Shown here in pieces: positions 1-6,035 of a stretch of 8,436 bases of DNA. The notes under the pieces were generated by a model. It made no database searches, was not told the origin of the DNA, and saw nothing but the letters and a program-made list of their open reading frames with translations. The translations under genes were made by a program, and so were the position numbers. Source of the stretch: Candidatus Izemoplasmatales bacterium (lineage in GTDB: Bacteria; Bacillota_I; Bacilli_A; Izemoplasmatales; Hujiaoplasmataceae); NCBI GenBank assembly GCA_028694875.1, contig JAQVKB010000034.1, forward strand, positions 1 to 8,436. The letters are read 5' to 3'. Numbering within the stretch: position 1 is the first letter of the stretch; each line of letters opens with the position of its first letter.

Positions 1-1371
1 CAATCGATGGACAACGATTACTTCAAAGAACGCGCCGTCGACGTCAAAGACGTCCGTCAACGCGTCTTGGTTCATCTCTTAGGGTTGCCTTACCGCGATC
101 CTTCCGAAATCGATCAAGAAGTCGTTGTGATCGCGCATGACCTCACACCATCCGATACCGCGCAACTCAATCGCAAATTTGTCAAAGGCTTTGTGACCAA
201 CGTTGGCGGAAGAACGTCCCATAGCGCGATCATGGCCAGAAGTTTGGAAATTCCCGCCGTCGTCGGCACGAAGAATGTGCTCGAGTCGGTTCAAAATGGC
301 GATACGATTGTCCTCGATGGATTTTCGGGAGAAGTCTTCTTGAATCCCGCCAAGGAAGTCATTGAGAAATTCACGCAAAAGCAAAAAGACTTTGAAGAGA
401 AGAAACGTCTCTGGGCAACGTTACGAGACAAACCTTCGATGTCGAAAGACAATGTCCATGTCGAACTTGCCGCCAACATAGGCAGCCCGGACGATTTGGA
501 AAGCGTCTTGAAAAACGGCGCGGAAGGCATTGGCCTCTATCGCACCGAATTCTTGTATATGAACAATTCCGCGCTTCCGACAGAACATGAACAATATGAA
601 GCGTACAAAGCCGTGCTGGAAGCGATGAAAGACAAGCGCGTGGTCATTCGTACGCTTGATATTGGTGGCGATAAGAAACTGCCGTATCTACCGATTCCGA
701 AAGAAGACAATCCGTTCTTAGGATATCGTGCACTGCGTCTTTGCTTGGAAGAAAAAGAAATCTTCAAAACTCAACTGAGAGCCCTACTTCGCGCCAGTGT
801 TCACGGCAATCTCCATATCATGTTTCCGATGGTGGCGACATTAGCGGAACTGAGAGATGCGAAATTATTGTTAGAAGAATCAAAAGAAGAGTTGTATCGC
901 GAAGGCGTGGAATTCAGCGACGTCAAAGTCGGGATCATGATTGAGATTCCTGCGGCCGCGATTTTGGCGGACCAATTCGCCAAACAAGTCGATTTCTTCT
1001 CGATTGGCACCAACGATTTGATTCAATACAGTTTCGCCGCGGACCGGATGAATCCGAAAGTGGCGTATCTCTATCAACCTTACAATCCTTCGTTATTACG
1101 TCTCGTCAAGATGGTCATCGATGCTTCTCACAAAGAAGGCATCTGGACCGGGATGTGCGGCGAAATGGCGGGAGATCGCATCGCTTCTCCGATTCTTTTA
1201 GGACTTGGACTGGATGAATATTCGATGTCTGCGTCTTCGATTCTTCCGACCAGAGAATTGTTCGCGAAGATCAAACAATCCGACATGAAAAAGATGGCGG
1301 AGGCTTGTCTGCAAATGTCTTCGAATGAAGAAGTTGAAGCGTTTGTCAAAAAAACCTTACAAGGAGTATAA
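1..1371 (+). CDS. ptsI: PTS enzyme I (phosphoenolpyruvate-protein phosphotransferase), 5'-truncated by window edge
   Basis: Cytoplasmic first enzyme of the sugar phosphotransferase system: it takes phosphate from phosphoenolpyruvate onto a histidine and passes it to HPr. The reading frame is open from base 1, so the gene enters from the left and the ATG at 7 is internal. Numbering from that ATG, the phospho-histidine motif GGRTSH ends in His72 (codon 220-222). PEP-binding arginines occur in YRTEF (Arg179) and RTLDIGGDK (Arg215). The metal/PEP signature SIGTNDLIQYS is at 332-342, and the catalytic cysteine is Cys384 in GMCGE (codon 1156-1158). Relative to E. coli enzyme I (active His189), about 115 N-terminal residues lie outside; the total would be about 570, the normal length. 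All key residues of the visible part are intact. It ends TAA three bases before ptsH, whose ribosome binding site lies inside its last codons, so the two are co-transcribed. Confidence 0.98.
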   Translation, partial: QSMDNDYFKERAVDVKDVRQRVLVHLLGLPYRDPSEIDQEVVVIAHDLTPSDTAQLNRKFVKGFVTNVGGRTSHSAIMARSLEIPAVVGTKNVLESVQNGDTIVLDGFSGEVFLNPAKEVIEKFTQKQKDFEEKKRLWATLRDKPSMSKDNVHVELAANIGSPDDLESVLKNGAEGIGLYRTEFLYMNNSALPTEHEQYEAYKAVLEAMKDKRVVIRTLDIGGDKKLPYLPIPKEDNPFLGYRALRLCLEEKEIFKTQLRALLRASVHGNLHIMFPMVATLAELRDAKLLLEESKEELYREGVEFSDVKVGIMIEIPAAAILADQFAKQVDFFSIGTNDLIQYSFAADRMNPKVAYLYQPYNPSLLRLVKMVIDASHKEGIWTGMCGEMAGDRIASPILLGLGLDEYSMSASSILPTRELFAKIKQSDMKKMAEACLQMSSNEEVEAFVKKTLQGV

Positions 1372-1374
1372 ATC

Positions 1375-1638
1375 ATGACCAAAGAATATACGATCATCGA
1401 CGAAGCAGGATTGCACGCTCGTCCTGCGAGTTTGTTGTCACAAACGGCAGCGAAGTTCCCAAATCCAATTTTTATTGAACACAATGGCAAGAAATTGACA
1501 TTGAAAAGCATCCTCGTCGTGATGAGTTTAGGAGTTCCTCAAGGAGCGACGATTAAGCTTCATGTGGATGGCGAAAACCAAGAAACAGTAATGACAGCTT
1601 TAGAAGCAATATTGATTGAACATAAGTTAATCGCATAA
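1375..1638 (+). CDS. ptsH: HPr phosphocarrier protein of the PTS
   Basis: Small cytoplasmic phosphocarrier, 87 residues, the usual HPr length. It accepts phosphate from enzyme I and hands it to sugar-specific EIIA domains. The active-site motif GLHARPAS holds His14 (His15 in standard numbering). LKSILVVMSLG holds Ser45 (standard Ser46), the residue phosphorylated by HPr kinase in Gram-positive bacteria for catabolite control, so regulation with CcpA is plausible; neither partner is visible here. The start ATG at 1375 has AAGGAG at 1361-1366, eight bases upstream and within the end of ptsI. The ptsI-then-ptsH order is the reverse of the common order. A strong terminator follows one base after the stop codon, so this is the last gene of its operon. 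Confidence 0.98.
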   Translation: MTKEYTIIDEAGLHARPASLLSQTAAKFPNPIFIEHNGKKLTLKSILVVMSLGVPQGATIKLHVDGENQETVMTALEAILIEHKLIA

Positions 1639-1639
1639 G

Positions 1640-1673
1640 AAAAGGTGCCAGCGATGGCACCTTTTGATTTTTA
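1640..1673 (+). terminator. Intrinsic terminator of the ptsI-ptsH operon
   Basis: Perfect 11-bp stem: AAAAGGTGCCA (1640-1650) pairs with TGGCACCTTTT (1655-1665) around a GCGA tetraloop, followed by GATTTTT. It begins one base after the ptsH stop codon, and its A-tract/T-tract ends make it potentially bidirectional. Confidence 0.93.
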
Positions 1674-2110
1674 TGCAATTTACAAACATAATACAGTTTT
1701 CTTGTCCCAAAAATCAGATTCAGGTTTATTCATCATATTCTATAAATAGAGTATTTTTTCCTGGAAGTACATGTTCAAGGGCGTGTACCAGAACCAAACT
1801 CATCAACAATGCTAGATGAATCAAGAGTTCCAAGATAATCAATATAGAGCGTTTTGTTAAGGCTATTAATAATGGATACTGGTGAAAAAATGAAGAACGA
1901 ACGACCATTAATCGAATGATGATTTGTCTGTTCTATATATAAGTGATGTGATTTCGAACCGAGTAGTATATTAAGTTGTAGATGTAATAGATACTCTATC
2001 TAAACAATGTAACCTGCATAGCTTCACACACATTTGATTTTTTTTGTGTCTACAATTAAGGGTACATTTTTCATGAAATGTGATTAAATTTAAGTAAAGC
2101 CTATACCATT
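1674..2110. other. AT-rich 437-base spacer with no convincing gene
   Basis: This stretch separates the pts terminator from the 3' end of the methyltransferase gene. Every frame is broken by stops. The longest open frame (minus strand, 1908-1726, 60 codons) is hydrophobic but has no ribosome binding site before its ATG and is probably chance. Small imperfect structures are present: TAGATA/TATCTA arms at 1988-1993 and 1997-2002, and an ACATTT/AAATGT hairpin at 2064-2081. The latter lies just downstream of the methyltransferase stop and lacks a T-run on that strand, so it is at best a weak terminator. The spacer may be decayed sequence at the left edge of an acquired restriction-modification cassette; no transposase, integrase or tRNA is seen. 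Confidence 0.6.
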
Positions 2111-3355
2111 CTATTCACTGGTGATTACTTCACTAATAGTATCTCCAAGCTTCCTAACAACTCCACAAACAAGGGCGTTTCCCATCATGAAATACCTTTT
2201 ATTTTTTGACATTCCAGAATTTGTCCAACCTGCTGGGAACTCATTGATTTTTTCGCACTCATTAGGACTTAATTTTCTTAGTTGCTTTGATATTGGGTCT
2301 TGAACAACATGAGTGCTTCGGTTTATTGTCCCTTCACTCGTTAACATTGTTCTAGCTGGACTAGTCAAATCATCTGGGAAAGCCATTCCTCCTTCAGAAT
2401 AGAAGTATTGCATACCATTCAAGCTTGTACGAGGTACTTTTTTTGCTCCTTTTAGGTACTCGAACTTTTTGATTTGAGAGTCCTTCAGATATAGCGTATC
2501 ATCATCTATTTTTTCATCTAAAATAGATTGAAGCTGAAATTGTTGAGACAAGATAGGATTTGCCTTTCCAGTGGTAATCTTGCCATCAAGATAAACGCCT
2601 GCATTTTCGAATGAAAAGTGGAATTTGTCTGAAACAGTGACCAAATCAGTATAAGTAGATAAAAAATCGCTTTCTACAACATGAGACAAAGTGTTAACTT
2701 GGAATCTGTTTGAGAAAATCCCGAATTGTGTGATAACATCTCTAGGATTCAATGAAGAAATTTTCGAGAAATATTTGGTGTTATTTTTTGCTGCAAAAAT
2801 AAAAACTCTTCGTCTACGTTGTGGATGGCCATAGTCAGCAGCATTAATGATTCTCCATTGTACTAAATATCCCAAGTCTCCTAATGCACGAAGCATTATT
2901 CCGAAGTCTCTTCCTCTTTGCTTTGAGGGAGATTTCAGAAGACGATCTACATTTTCAAGAAGAATAAAAGGAGTTTGTTTTTCTTTAATAATTCGTATGA
3001 TTTCCCAAAAGAGTACTCCTTTTTTTCCTTGAATGCCTTTTTCACCCGACAATGATCTGGCAACGGAATAGTCTTGACAAGGAAACCCGCCTACGAGTAC
3101 AGTATGATTTGGGATGTCTTTAGCATCTACCTTAGCGATGTCTTTGTTTACATGCGAAGTCGACTCTCCGAAACGTTTTTGATAGCATTGAAATGCAGGT
3201 TGGATTGATGTTGAAGGTTCCCATTGATTAGCCCAAACAAAATCAAAATTTGGATTTTCGATGGCTCTTCCATCTTGATCAATTTTGGTGATGTGGTTAA
3301 ATCCAACTCGAAATCCACCTACTCCAGCGAAAAGCTCCACTACAGTTTTGTCCAT
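2111..3355 (-). CDS. DNA (cytosine-5-)-methyltransferase, Sau3AI-type (predicted target GATC)
   Basis: Modification enzyme of a type II restriction system; it should transfer methyl from S-adenosylmethionine to C5 of cytosine. Numbered from the chosen Met: motif I ELFAGVGGF (7-15) binds the cofactor; motif IV GGFPCQ has catalytic Cys93; motif VI ENV is at 134-136; motif VIII QRRRRVF is at 179-185; a variable target-recognition region spans about 195-325; motif IX runs from about 335 (RTMLTSEGT); motif X GNALV is at 392-396. Stretches such as WANQWEPS, QDYSVARSL, GIQGKKGVLFW and LLKSPS match M.Sau3AI as I recall it, hence the GATC prediction. Length is 414 residues, close to that enzyme. The start at 3355 is preferred over the ATG at 3385 because GAGGTG lies four bases before it, and the upstream ATG falls at about +6 of the predicted transcript. 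Stop TAG. It is divergent from the endonuclease gene. Confidence 0.95.
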   Translation of the reverse strand: MDKTVVELFAGVGGFRVGFNHITKIDQDGRAIENPNFDFVWANQWEPSTSIQPAFQCYQKRFGESTSHVNKDIAKVDAKDIPNHTVLVGGFPCQDYSVARSLSGEKGIQGKKGVLFWEIIRIIKEKQTPFILLENVDRLLKSPSKQRGRDFGIMLRALGDLGYLVQWRIINAADYGHPQRRRRVFIFAAKNNTKYFSKISSLNPRDVITQFGIFSNRFQVNTLSHVVESDFLSTYTDLVTVSDKFHFSFENAGVYLDGKITTGKANPILSQQFQLQSILDEKIDDDTLYLKDSQIKKFEYLKGAKKVPRTSLNGMQYFYSEGGMAFPDDLTSPARTMLTSEGTINRSTHVVQDPISKQLRKLSPNECEKINEFPAGWTNSGMSKNKRYFMMGNALVCGVVRKLGDTISEVITSE

Positions 3356-3368
3356 TTTGCACCTCGTG

Positions 3369-3398
3369 TTTATTTTTCTCCGCATTTGATGGTATAAT
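3369..3398 (+). promoter_or_regulatory. Predicted weaker promoter of the endonuclease gene
   Basis: On the plus strand there is a perfect TATAAT at 3393-3398 and a poor -35 candidate TTTATT at 3369-3374, with 18-base spacing. Transcription would start near 3405, about 50 bases before the endonuclease ATG. The -35 box is clearly worse than that of the methyltransferase promoter, consistent with methylase-first expression. The -10 is well supported; the -35 is tentative. Confidence 0.45.
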
Positions 3399-3408
3399 TA
3401 TATCAAAT
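3384..3408. repeat. Inverted repeat around the shared divergent -10 region (possible operator)
   Basis: Perfect 7-base arms ATTTGAT (3384-3390) and ATCAAAT (3402-3408) enclose 11 bases, and a second, offset palindrome TATAATTATA occupies 3393-3402. The repeat spans the -10 boxes and predicted starts of both restriction-modification genes, the expected place for a dual repressor site. No controller (C) protein gene and no N-terminal helix-turn-helix on the methyltransferase are visible, so the binding protein is unknown. AT-rich sequence makes some symmetry likely by chance. Confidence 0.45.
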
Positions 3409-3425
3409 TAGTGGCATTATGTAAA
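3397..3425 (-). promoter_or_regulatory. Predicted promoter of the methyltransferase gene
   Basis: On the minus strand, TTTACA (3425-3420) and TATAAT (3402-3397) are separated by exactly 17 bases, one mismatch from a consensus housekeeping promoter. The predicted start near 3390 gives a leader of about 35 bases carrying the GAGGTG ribosome binding site. Its -10 box overlaps the -10 box of the opposite promoter. Confidence 0.72.
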
Positions 3426-3456
3426 GATCGAAATACTTTTTCCGGGGGTGTTTTTG

Positions 3457-4827
3457 ATGTACGATATGACAAGTAAATCGGACATTCTTATGATTGCTGA
3501 ATCTTGTAAAGGAAAGACATTTGCAGAGATTGATAACAGAAATATCCTTTCTGAAACTGGTAACAAAGGTGCCCTTGGCCACGTCATTGAGATGAACGCA
3601 TATGAGTATGACCGAAATGCAAATCCTAATAAAGATTTCTTGATTGCTGGTCTTGAACTCAAGGTCACTCCATATCGAAAAAATCATGATGGTACTCTCT
3701 CAGCGAAAGAACGACTTGTTCTGAACATGATTGATTACTTTGCTGACTATGATAAAGATATCATGGATAGCTCGCTTATGAAGAAAAACTCAGAGCTTCT
3801 CATATTATTTTACTTGTATCAAAATGGTATTGACAGAGCAAACTATACCATAACGCATATTTTGGATTTTCAATTTCCAGACGAGGATTTTCCCGTTATA
3901 AGAGAAGATTACAACCTAATTCAAACGAAAATTCGTAGAGGGGAGGCTCACTTGATTTCAGAAAGTGATACCATGTACCTAGCGGCATGTACTAAGGGAG
4001 CCAACTCTTTATCTACTCGCAAACAACCCTTTAGTTCAATTGTAGCAAAGCAAAGAGCATATTCATTGAAAACTACATACATGACCCAAATTATTCGTAA
4101 GAGATTCACGAAAAAGTCCTTTGAGTGTCTATATATTACTTCCGAGTTCCAAAAAACCATTTCATTTGAAGAGAATATTCGGAGAAAAGTGGCTAAATTC
4201 TACGGAAAATCACAGCATGAATTAAAGAATCTTTTTCATATTTCTGGGAATCCAAAGAATTTGAATGAAATCCTTTTCTCTAGAATGCTAGGGCTAAAAG
4301 GGAAAGTGTCAAAAACTGATGAGTTTTTAAAAGCCAACATAGTTCCAAAAACAATTAGAATAAATGAAAGTGGAAGAATCAAAGAAAGCATGTCTTTCCC
4401 AAACTTTGAATTTGTTGAAATATCGGTTACAGATTGGGAAGAATCTGATGTTCGTGCATACTTTGATGAAACGAAATTCCTATTCATTATTTTTCGTTAT
4501 AATGTTTCTGGTGATTTAATATTTGAGAATGTAAAATTATGGAATATGCCAATTGATATTCTTGATATTGAAGTAAGGCAAGTATTTGACAGAACCAAGG
4601 AAGTAATTAATTCTGGAGAAATCGTTTCTCATGTTTCGAAGAATGGGAATTTGATTAATAATTTTCCCGGAATCAGTTTTAACGGAGTTTGCCATATCCG
4701 TCCTCATGGAAGAAACAAGAAAGATGTTTATCAATTGCCAGTAGCCGATAAGAAAACTGGCTTGACATCTTACACGAAACAGAGTTTTTGGCTAAACAAC
4801 TCATACGTAATTTCTGTTATAGAGTAA
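3457..4827 (+). CDS. Type II restriction endonuclease, MutH/Sau3AI family (predicted GATC cutter)
   Basis: Restriction enzyme partner of the divergent methyltransferase. Numbered from the ATG at 3457 (456 residues; Sau3AI is slightly longer). The N-terminal MutH-like nuclease domain (about 1-215) shows the four-residue active site: Glu45 in GHVIE, Asp60 in NKDF, then Glu67 and Lys69 in ELK (codons 3589, 3634, 3655, 3661). Segments LELKVTP, KERLVLN, CTKGAN, KQRAYSLK and the C-terminal TKQSFWLNN closely match Sau3AI as I recall it. The C-terminal half (about 225-456), including KESMSF, corresponds to the second MutH-like, non-catalytic DNA-binding domain of Sau3AI. Start choice: GGGGGTG at 3444-3450 sits six bases before ATG 3457; a GTG at 3448 overlaps that site, and ATG 3466 is an alternative. 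TAA is followed directly by an in-frame TGA. The gene is AT-rich and I find no GATC within it. Target specificity is inferred by family. Confidence 0.93.
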   Translation: MYDMTSKSDILMIAESCKGKTFAEIDNRNILSETGNKGALGHVIEMNAYEYDRNANPNKDFLIAGLELKVTPYRKNHDGTLSAKERLVLNMIDYFADYDKDIMDSSLMKKNSELLILFYLYQNGIDRANYTITHILDFQFPDEDFPVIREDYNLIQTKIRRGEAHLISESDTMYLAACTKGANSLSTRKQPFSSIVAKQRAYSLKTTYMTQIIRKRFTKKSFECLYITSEFQKTISFEENIRRKVAKFYGKSQHELKNLFHISGNPKNLNEILFSRMLGLKGKVSKTDEFLKANIVPKTIRINESGRIKESMSFPNFEFVEISVTDWEESDVRAYFDETKFLFIIFRYNVSGDLIFENVKLWNMPIDILDIEVRQVFDRTKEVINSGEIVSHVSKNGNLINNFPGISFNGVCHIRPHGRNKKDVYQLPVADKKTGLTSYTKQSFWLNNSYVISVIE

Positions 4828-4859
4828 TGAACAGTCTTGTTATTTTTTTGGAGAGAACT

Positions 4860-5285
4860 ATGAAAAATCAATTTTTATTTATCCGCAAAGCCAACTACTA
4901 CGAAACCGATCAAATGGGAATCATCCATCATTCTAACTACATTCGTTGGTTTGAAGAAGCAAGAGTTGATTTCCTTGATCAAATCGGTTTTTCCTACAAA
5001 AAAGCCACGGAACATGGCATTGATTTTGCTGTGCTTTCAGTTGAATGCCAGTACAAATCCATGGTGAAATATGGCGATACTGTTGCTATTGAAACGAAGA
5101 TCGCCGAAGTTTCCAAAACAAGAATCAAACTCGAATATATCATCAGAGATCACATGACTCAAGAACTACGTGCCATTGGAAGTTCTAGTCATTGTTGGTA
5201 TGATAATGCCAAACAAAAACCGGTATCTCTTGAAAAGGCCATACCTGAGTTATATCATTTGTTTCTTTCACATCATAATGAGTAA
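4860..5285 (+). CDS. Hotdog-fold acyl-CoA thioesterase, YbgC/FadM/4-hydroxybenzoyl-CoA thioesterase type
   Basis: Probably a cytoplasmic hydrolase of acyl-CoA thioesters. The N-terminal signature YYETDQMGIIHHSNYIRWFEEAR (residues 13-35, split by its conserved Asp17) is the 4HBT-family active-site helix motif; Asp17 is the expected catalytic residue. Later VECQYKSMVKYGD (61-73) and TRIKLEY (87-93) fit the central beta strands. Length is 141 residues, usual for a single-domain YbgC-like enzyme. The ATG at 4860 is chosen because GGAG (4850-4853) lies six bases upstream and the family motif starts soon after; an in-frame ATG further up lies inside the endonuclease gene. It follows the endonuclease by 32 bases with only a very weak hairpin (AACA/TGTT) plus T-run between, so read-through is possible. 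Substrate cannot be told from sequence. Confidence 0.9.
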   Translation: MKNQFLFIRKANYYETDQMGIIHHSNYIRWFEEARVDFLDQIGFSYKKATEHGIDFAVLSVECQYKSMVKYGDTVAIETKIAEVSKTRIKLEYIIRDHMTQELRAIGSSSHCWYDNAKQKPVSLEKAIPELYHLFLSHHNE

Positions 5286-5357
5286 TTGTTAAAATTTTTT
5301 CGACTTAAATTCGCTTGATTCTGATGCAATTATATTCCTCATCGATGGAGATACAAA

Positions 5358-5834
5358 ATGGATAAAAGAGCATTTGAAATGGACTATTCAAAGATTTTTT
5401 TCGTGTCGGGTTTCTTTTTATTGTTTAGTTTTGCAGGAGTATGTTTTATATATTTCAATTTACTGCATAATCCCTACCTGTTTTTGATTCCCTTTTTAAA
5501 TCTTCCTCCGATTGCATTTCTTATTTATGTCAAAAAGAAAGTTCCATATTCCTTTGCCGTCTCCACGGAAGGAATAGAAATATATGCTGGAGAAAACAAA
5601 AACAAAATCATTCCGTGGAATGAAATAGAGTCTTATGGTATGATTCTGCGAAGAACAATTATCGCTTTGATGATTAAGCCAGAGTTCAGAAAGAACTACA
5701 AAAGGGGAAAATCTGAATTCCTGTTTCGTGTGGATATTGTGCTTATGGGTGATCTCAAAGCGAAACCAGAAGAAGTGCTTGATACCTTATATCGATATCA
5801 AAGACTACATGATTCCCAACAAGATTTCAAATAA
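5358..5834 (+). CDS. Small membrane protein with two N-terminal helices and a probable bacterial PH-like domain
   Basis: 158 residues, no named family recognised with certainty. Two hydrophobic helices are visible (about 12-34 and 40-58), ending in the positive cluster YVKKK, followed by a soluble cytoplasmic part. The soluble part has the pattern of bacterial PH-like (YcxB/STM3941-type) domains: FAVSTEGIEIYAGENKN (67-83), then IIPWNEIESYG (84-94), a tryptophan-centred turn typical of that fold, then further strands and a C-terminal helix (about 137-152). The ATG at 5358 has GATGGAG (5344-5350) seven bases upstream. It lies 72 bases after the thioesterase gene, same strand; I saw no convincing promoter in that gap. 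A terminator follows. Function unknown; a membrane-anchored lipid- or protein-interaction role is only a guess. Confidence 0.75.
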   Translation: MDKRAFEMDYSKIFFVSGFFLLFSFAGVCFIYFNLLHNPYLFLIPFLNLPPIAFLIYVKKKVPYSFAVSTEGIEIYAGENKNKIIPWNEIESYGMILRRTIIALMIKPEFRKNYKRGKSEFLFRVDIVLMGDLKAKPEEVLDTLYRYQRLHDSQQDFK

Positions 5835-5851
5835 TACTTATACCATCCACC

Positions 5852-5876
5852 AAAACCCCACGATTCGGGTTTTTTT
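5852..5876 (+). terminator. Intrinsic terminator after the PH-like membrane protein gene
   Basis: Seven-base-pair stem AAAACCC (5852-5858) with GGGTTTT (5867-5873), 8-base loop CACGATTC, continuing as a seven-T run (5870-5876). It lies 17 bases after the stop codon. Confidence 0.82.
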
Positions 5877-5915
5877 ATTTTCTGTATTCTTATGCTAATA
5901 AAATATTCATGGATG

Positions 5916-5951
5916 AAAACGAAATGAACATTTCTTCAGAATATTCGTTTT
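5916..5951. repeat. Nested inverted repeats upstream of the padR promoter
   Basis: Outer perfect arms AAAACGAA (5916-5923) and TTCGTTTT (5944-5951) enclose an inner palindrome GAAATG-AA-CATTTC (5921-5934) and the palindrome GAATATTC (5939-5946). The cluster ends four bases before the -35 box of the padR promoter, a position suited to an activator or second repressor. AT-rich palindromes can arise by chance, so a regulatory role is tentative. Confidence 0.35.
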
Positions 5952-5955
5952 TATG

Positions 5956-5984
5956 TTGACACATGCATTGGAGACAGATATAAT
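5956..5984 (+). promoter_or_regulatory. Consensus sigma-A promoter of the padR operon
   Basis: TTGACA (5956-5961) and TATAAT (5979-5984) with exactly 17 bases between them, a perfect match to the housekeeping consensus. Predicted transcription start is about 5991, giving a leader of about 45 bases that carries the padR ribosome binding site. Such a strong promoter would normally need repression. Confidence 0.92.
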
Positions 5985-5990
5985 GAAGTC

Positions 5991-6011
5991 ATACATAAGC
6001 AGATTATGTAT
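5991..6011. promoter_or_regulatory. Probable PadR operator at the transcription start
   Basis: Perfect 8-base inverted repeat ATACATAA (5991-5998) / TTATGTAT (6004-6011) with a 5-base centre, covering about +1 to +21 of the predicted padR transcript. PadR-type repressors bind palindromes built on ATGT/ACAT half sites; here these occur as ACAT and ATGT, and a second such pair (ATGT-N4-ACAT, 5953-5964) overlaps the -35 box. Placement fits negative autoregulation. Confidence 0.68.
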
Positions 6012-6035
6012 TAACCATTTCAAGGAGGTGATGTG

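Noticed and set aside
79..384. Minus-strand open frames within ptsI, the endonuclease and the membrane protein gene
   Set aside because: They lie opposite strongly conserved coding sequence, lack ribosome binding sites and resemble no family.
1726..1908. 60-codon hydrophobic open frame on the minus strand
   Set aside because: No ribosome binding site before its ATG at 1908, no recognised family, and AT-rich spacer sequence readily yields such frames.
2041..2090. Intrinsic terminator for the methyltransferase on the minus strand
   Set aside because: Only weak AT-rich hairpins (ACATTT/AAATGT, ACACA/TGTGT) are present, without a GC-rich stem followed by a T-run on that strand.
3356..3385. Ten-residue N-terminal extension of the methyltransferase (ATG at 3385)
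   Set aside because: No ribosome binding site fits it and it would start about five bases after the predicted transcript start; the Met at 3355 has GAGGTG at good distance and places motif I as in M.Sau3AI.
2111..4827. Mobile element ends, integrase or CRISPR array around the restriction-modification genes
   Set aside because: No transposase or integrase motif, no terminal inverted or direct repeats and no spaced repeat series were found on reading both flanks.
4788..4859. Extended start of the thioesterase inside the endonuclease gene
   Set aside because: The extension is a shadow of the endonuclease 3' end; ATG 4860 has a proper ribosome binding site and gives the normal family length.
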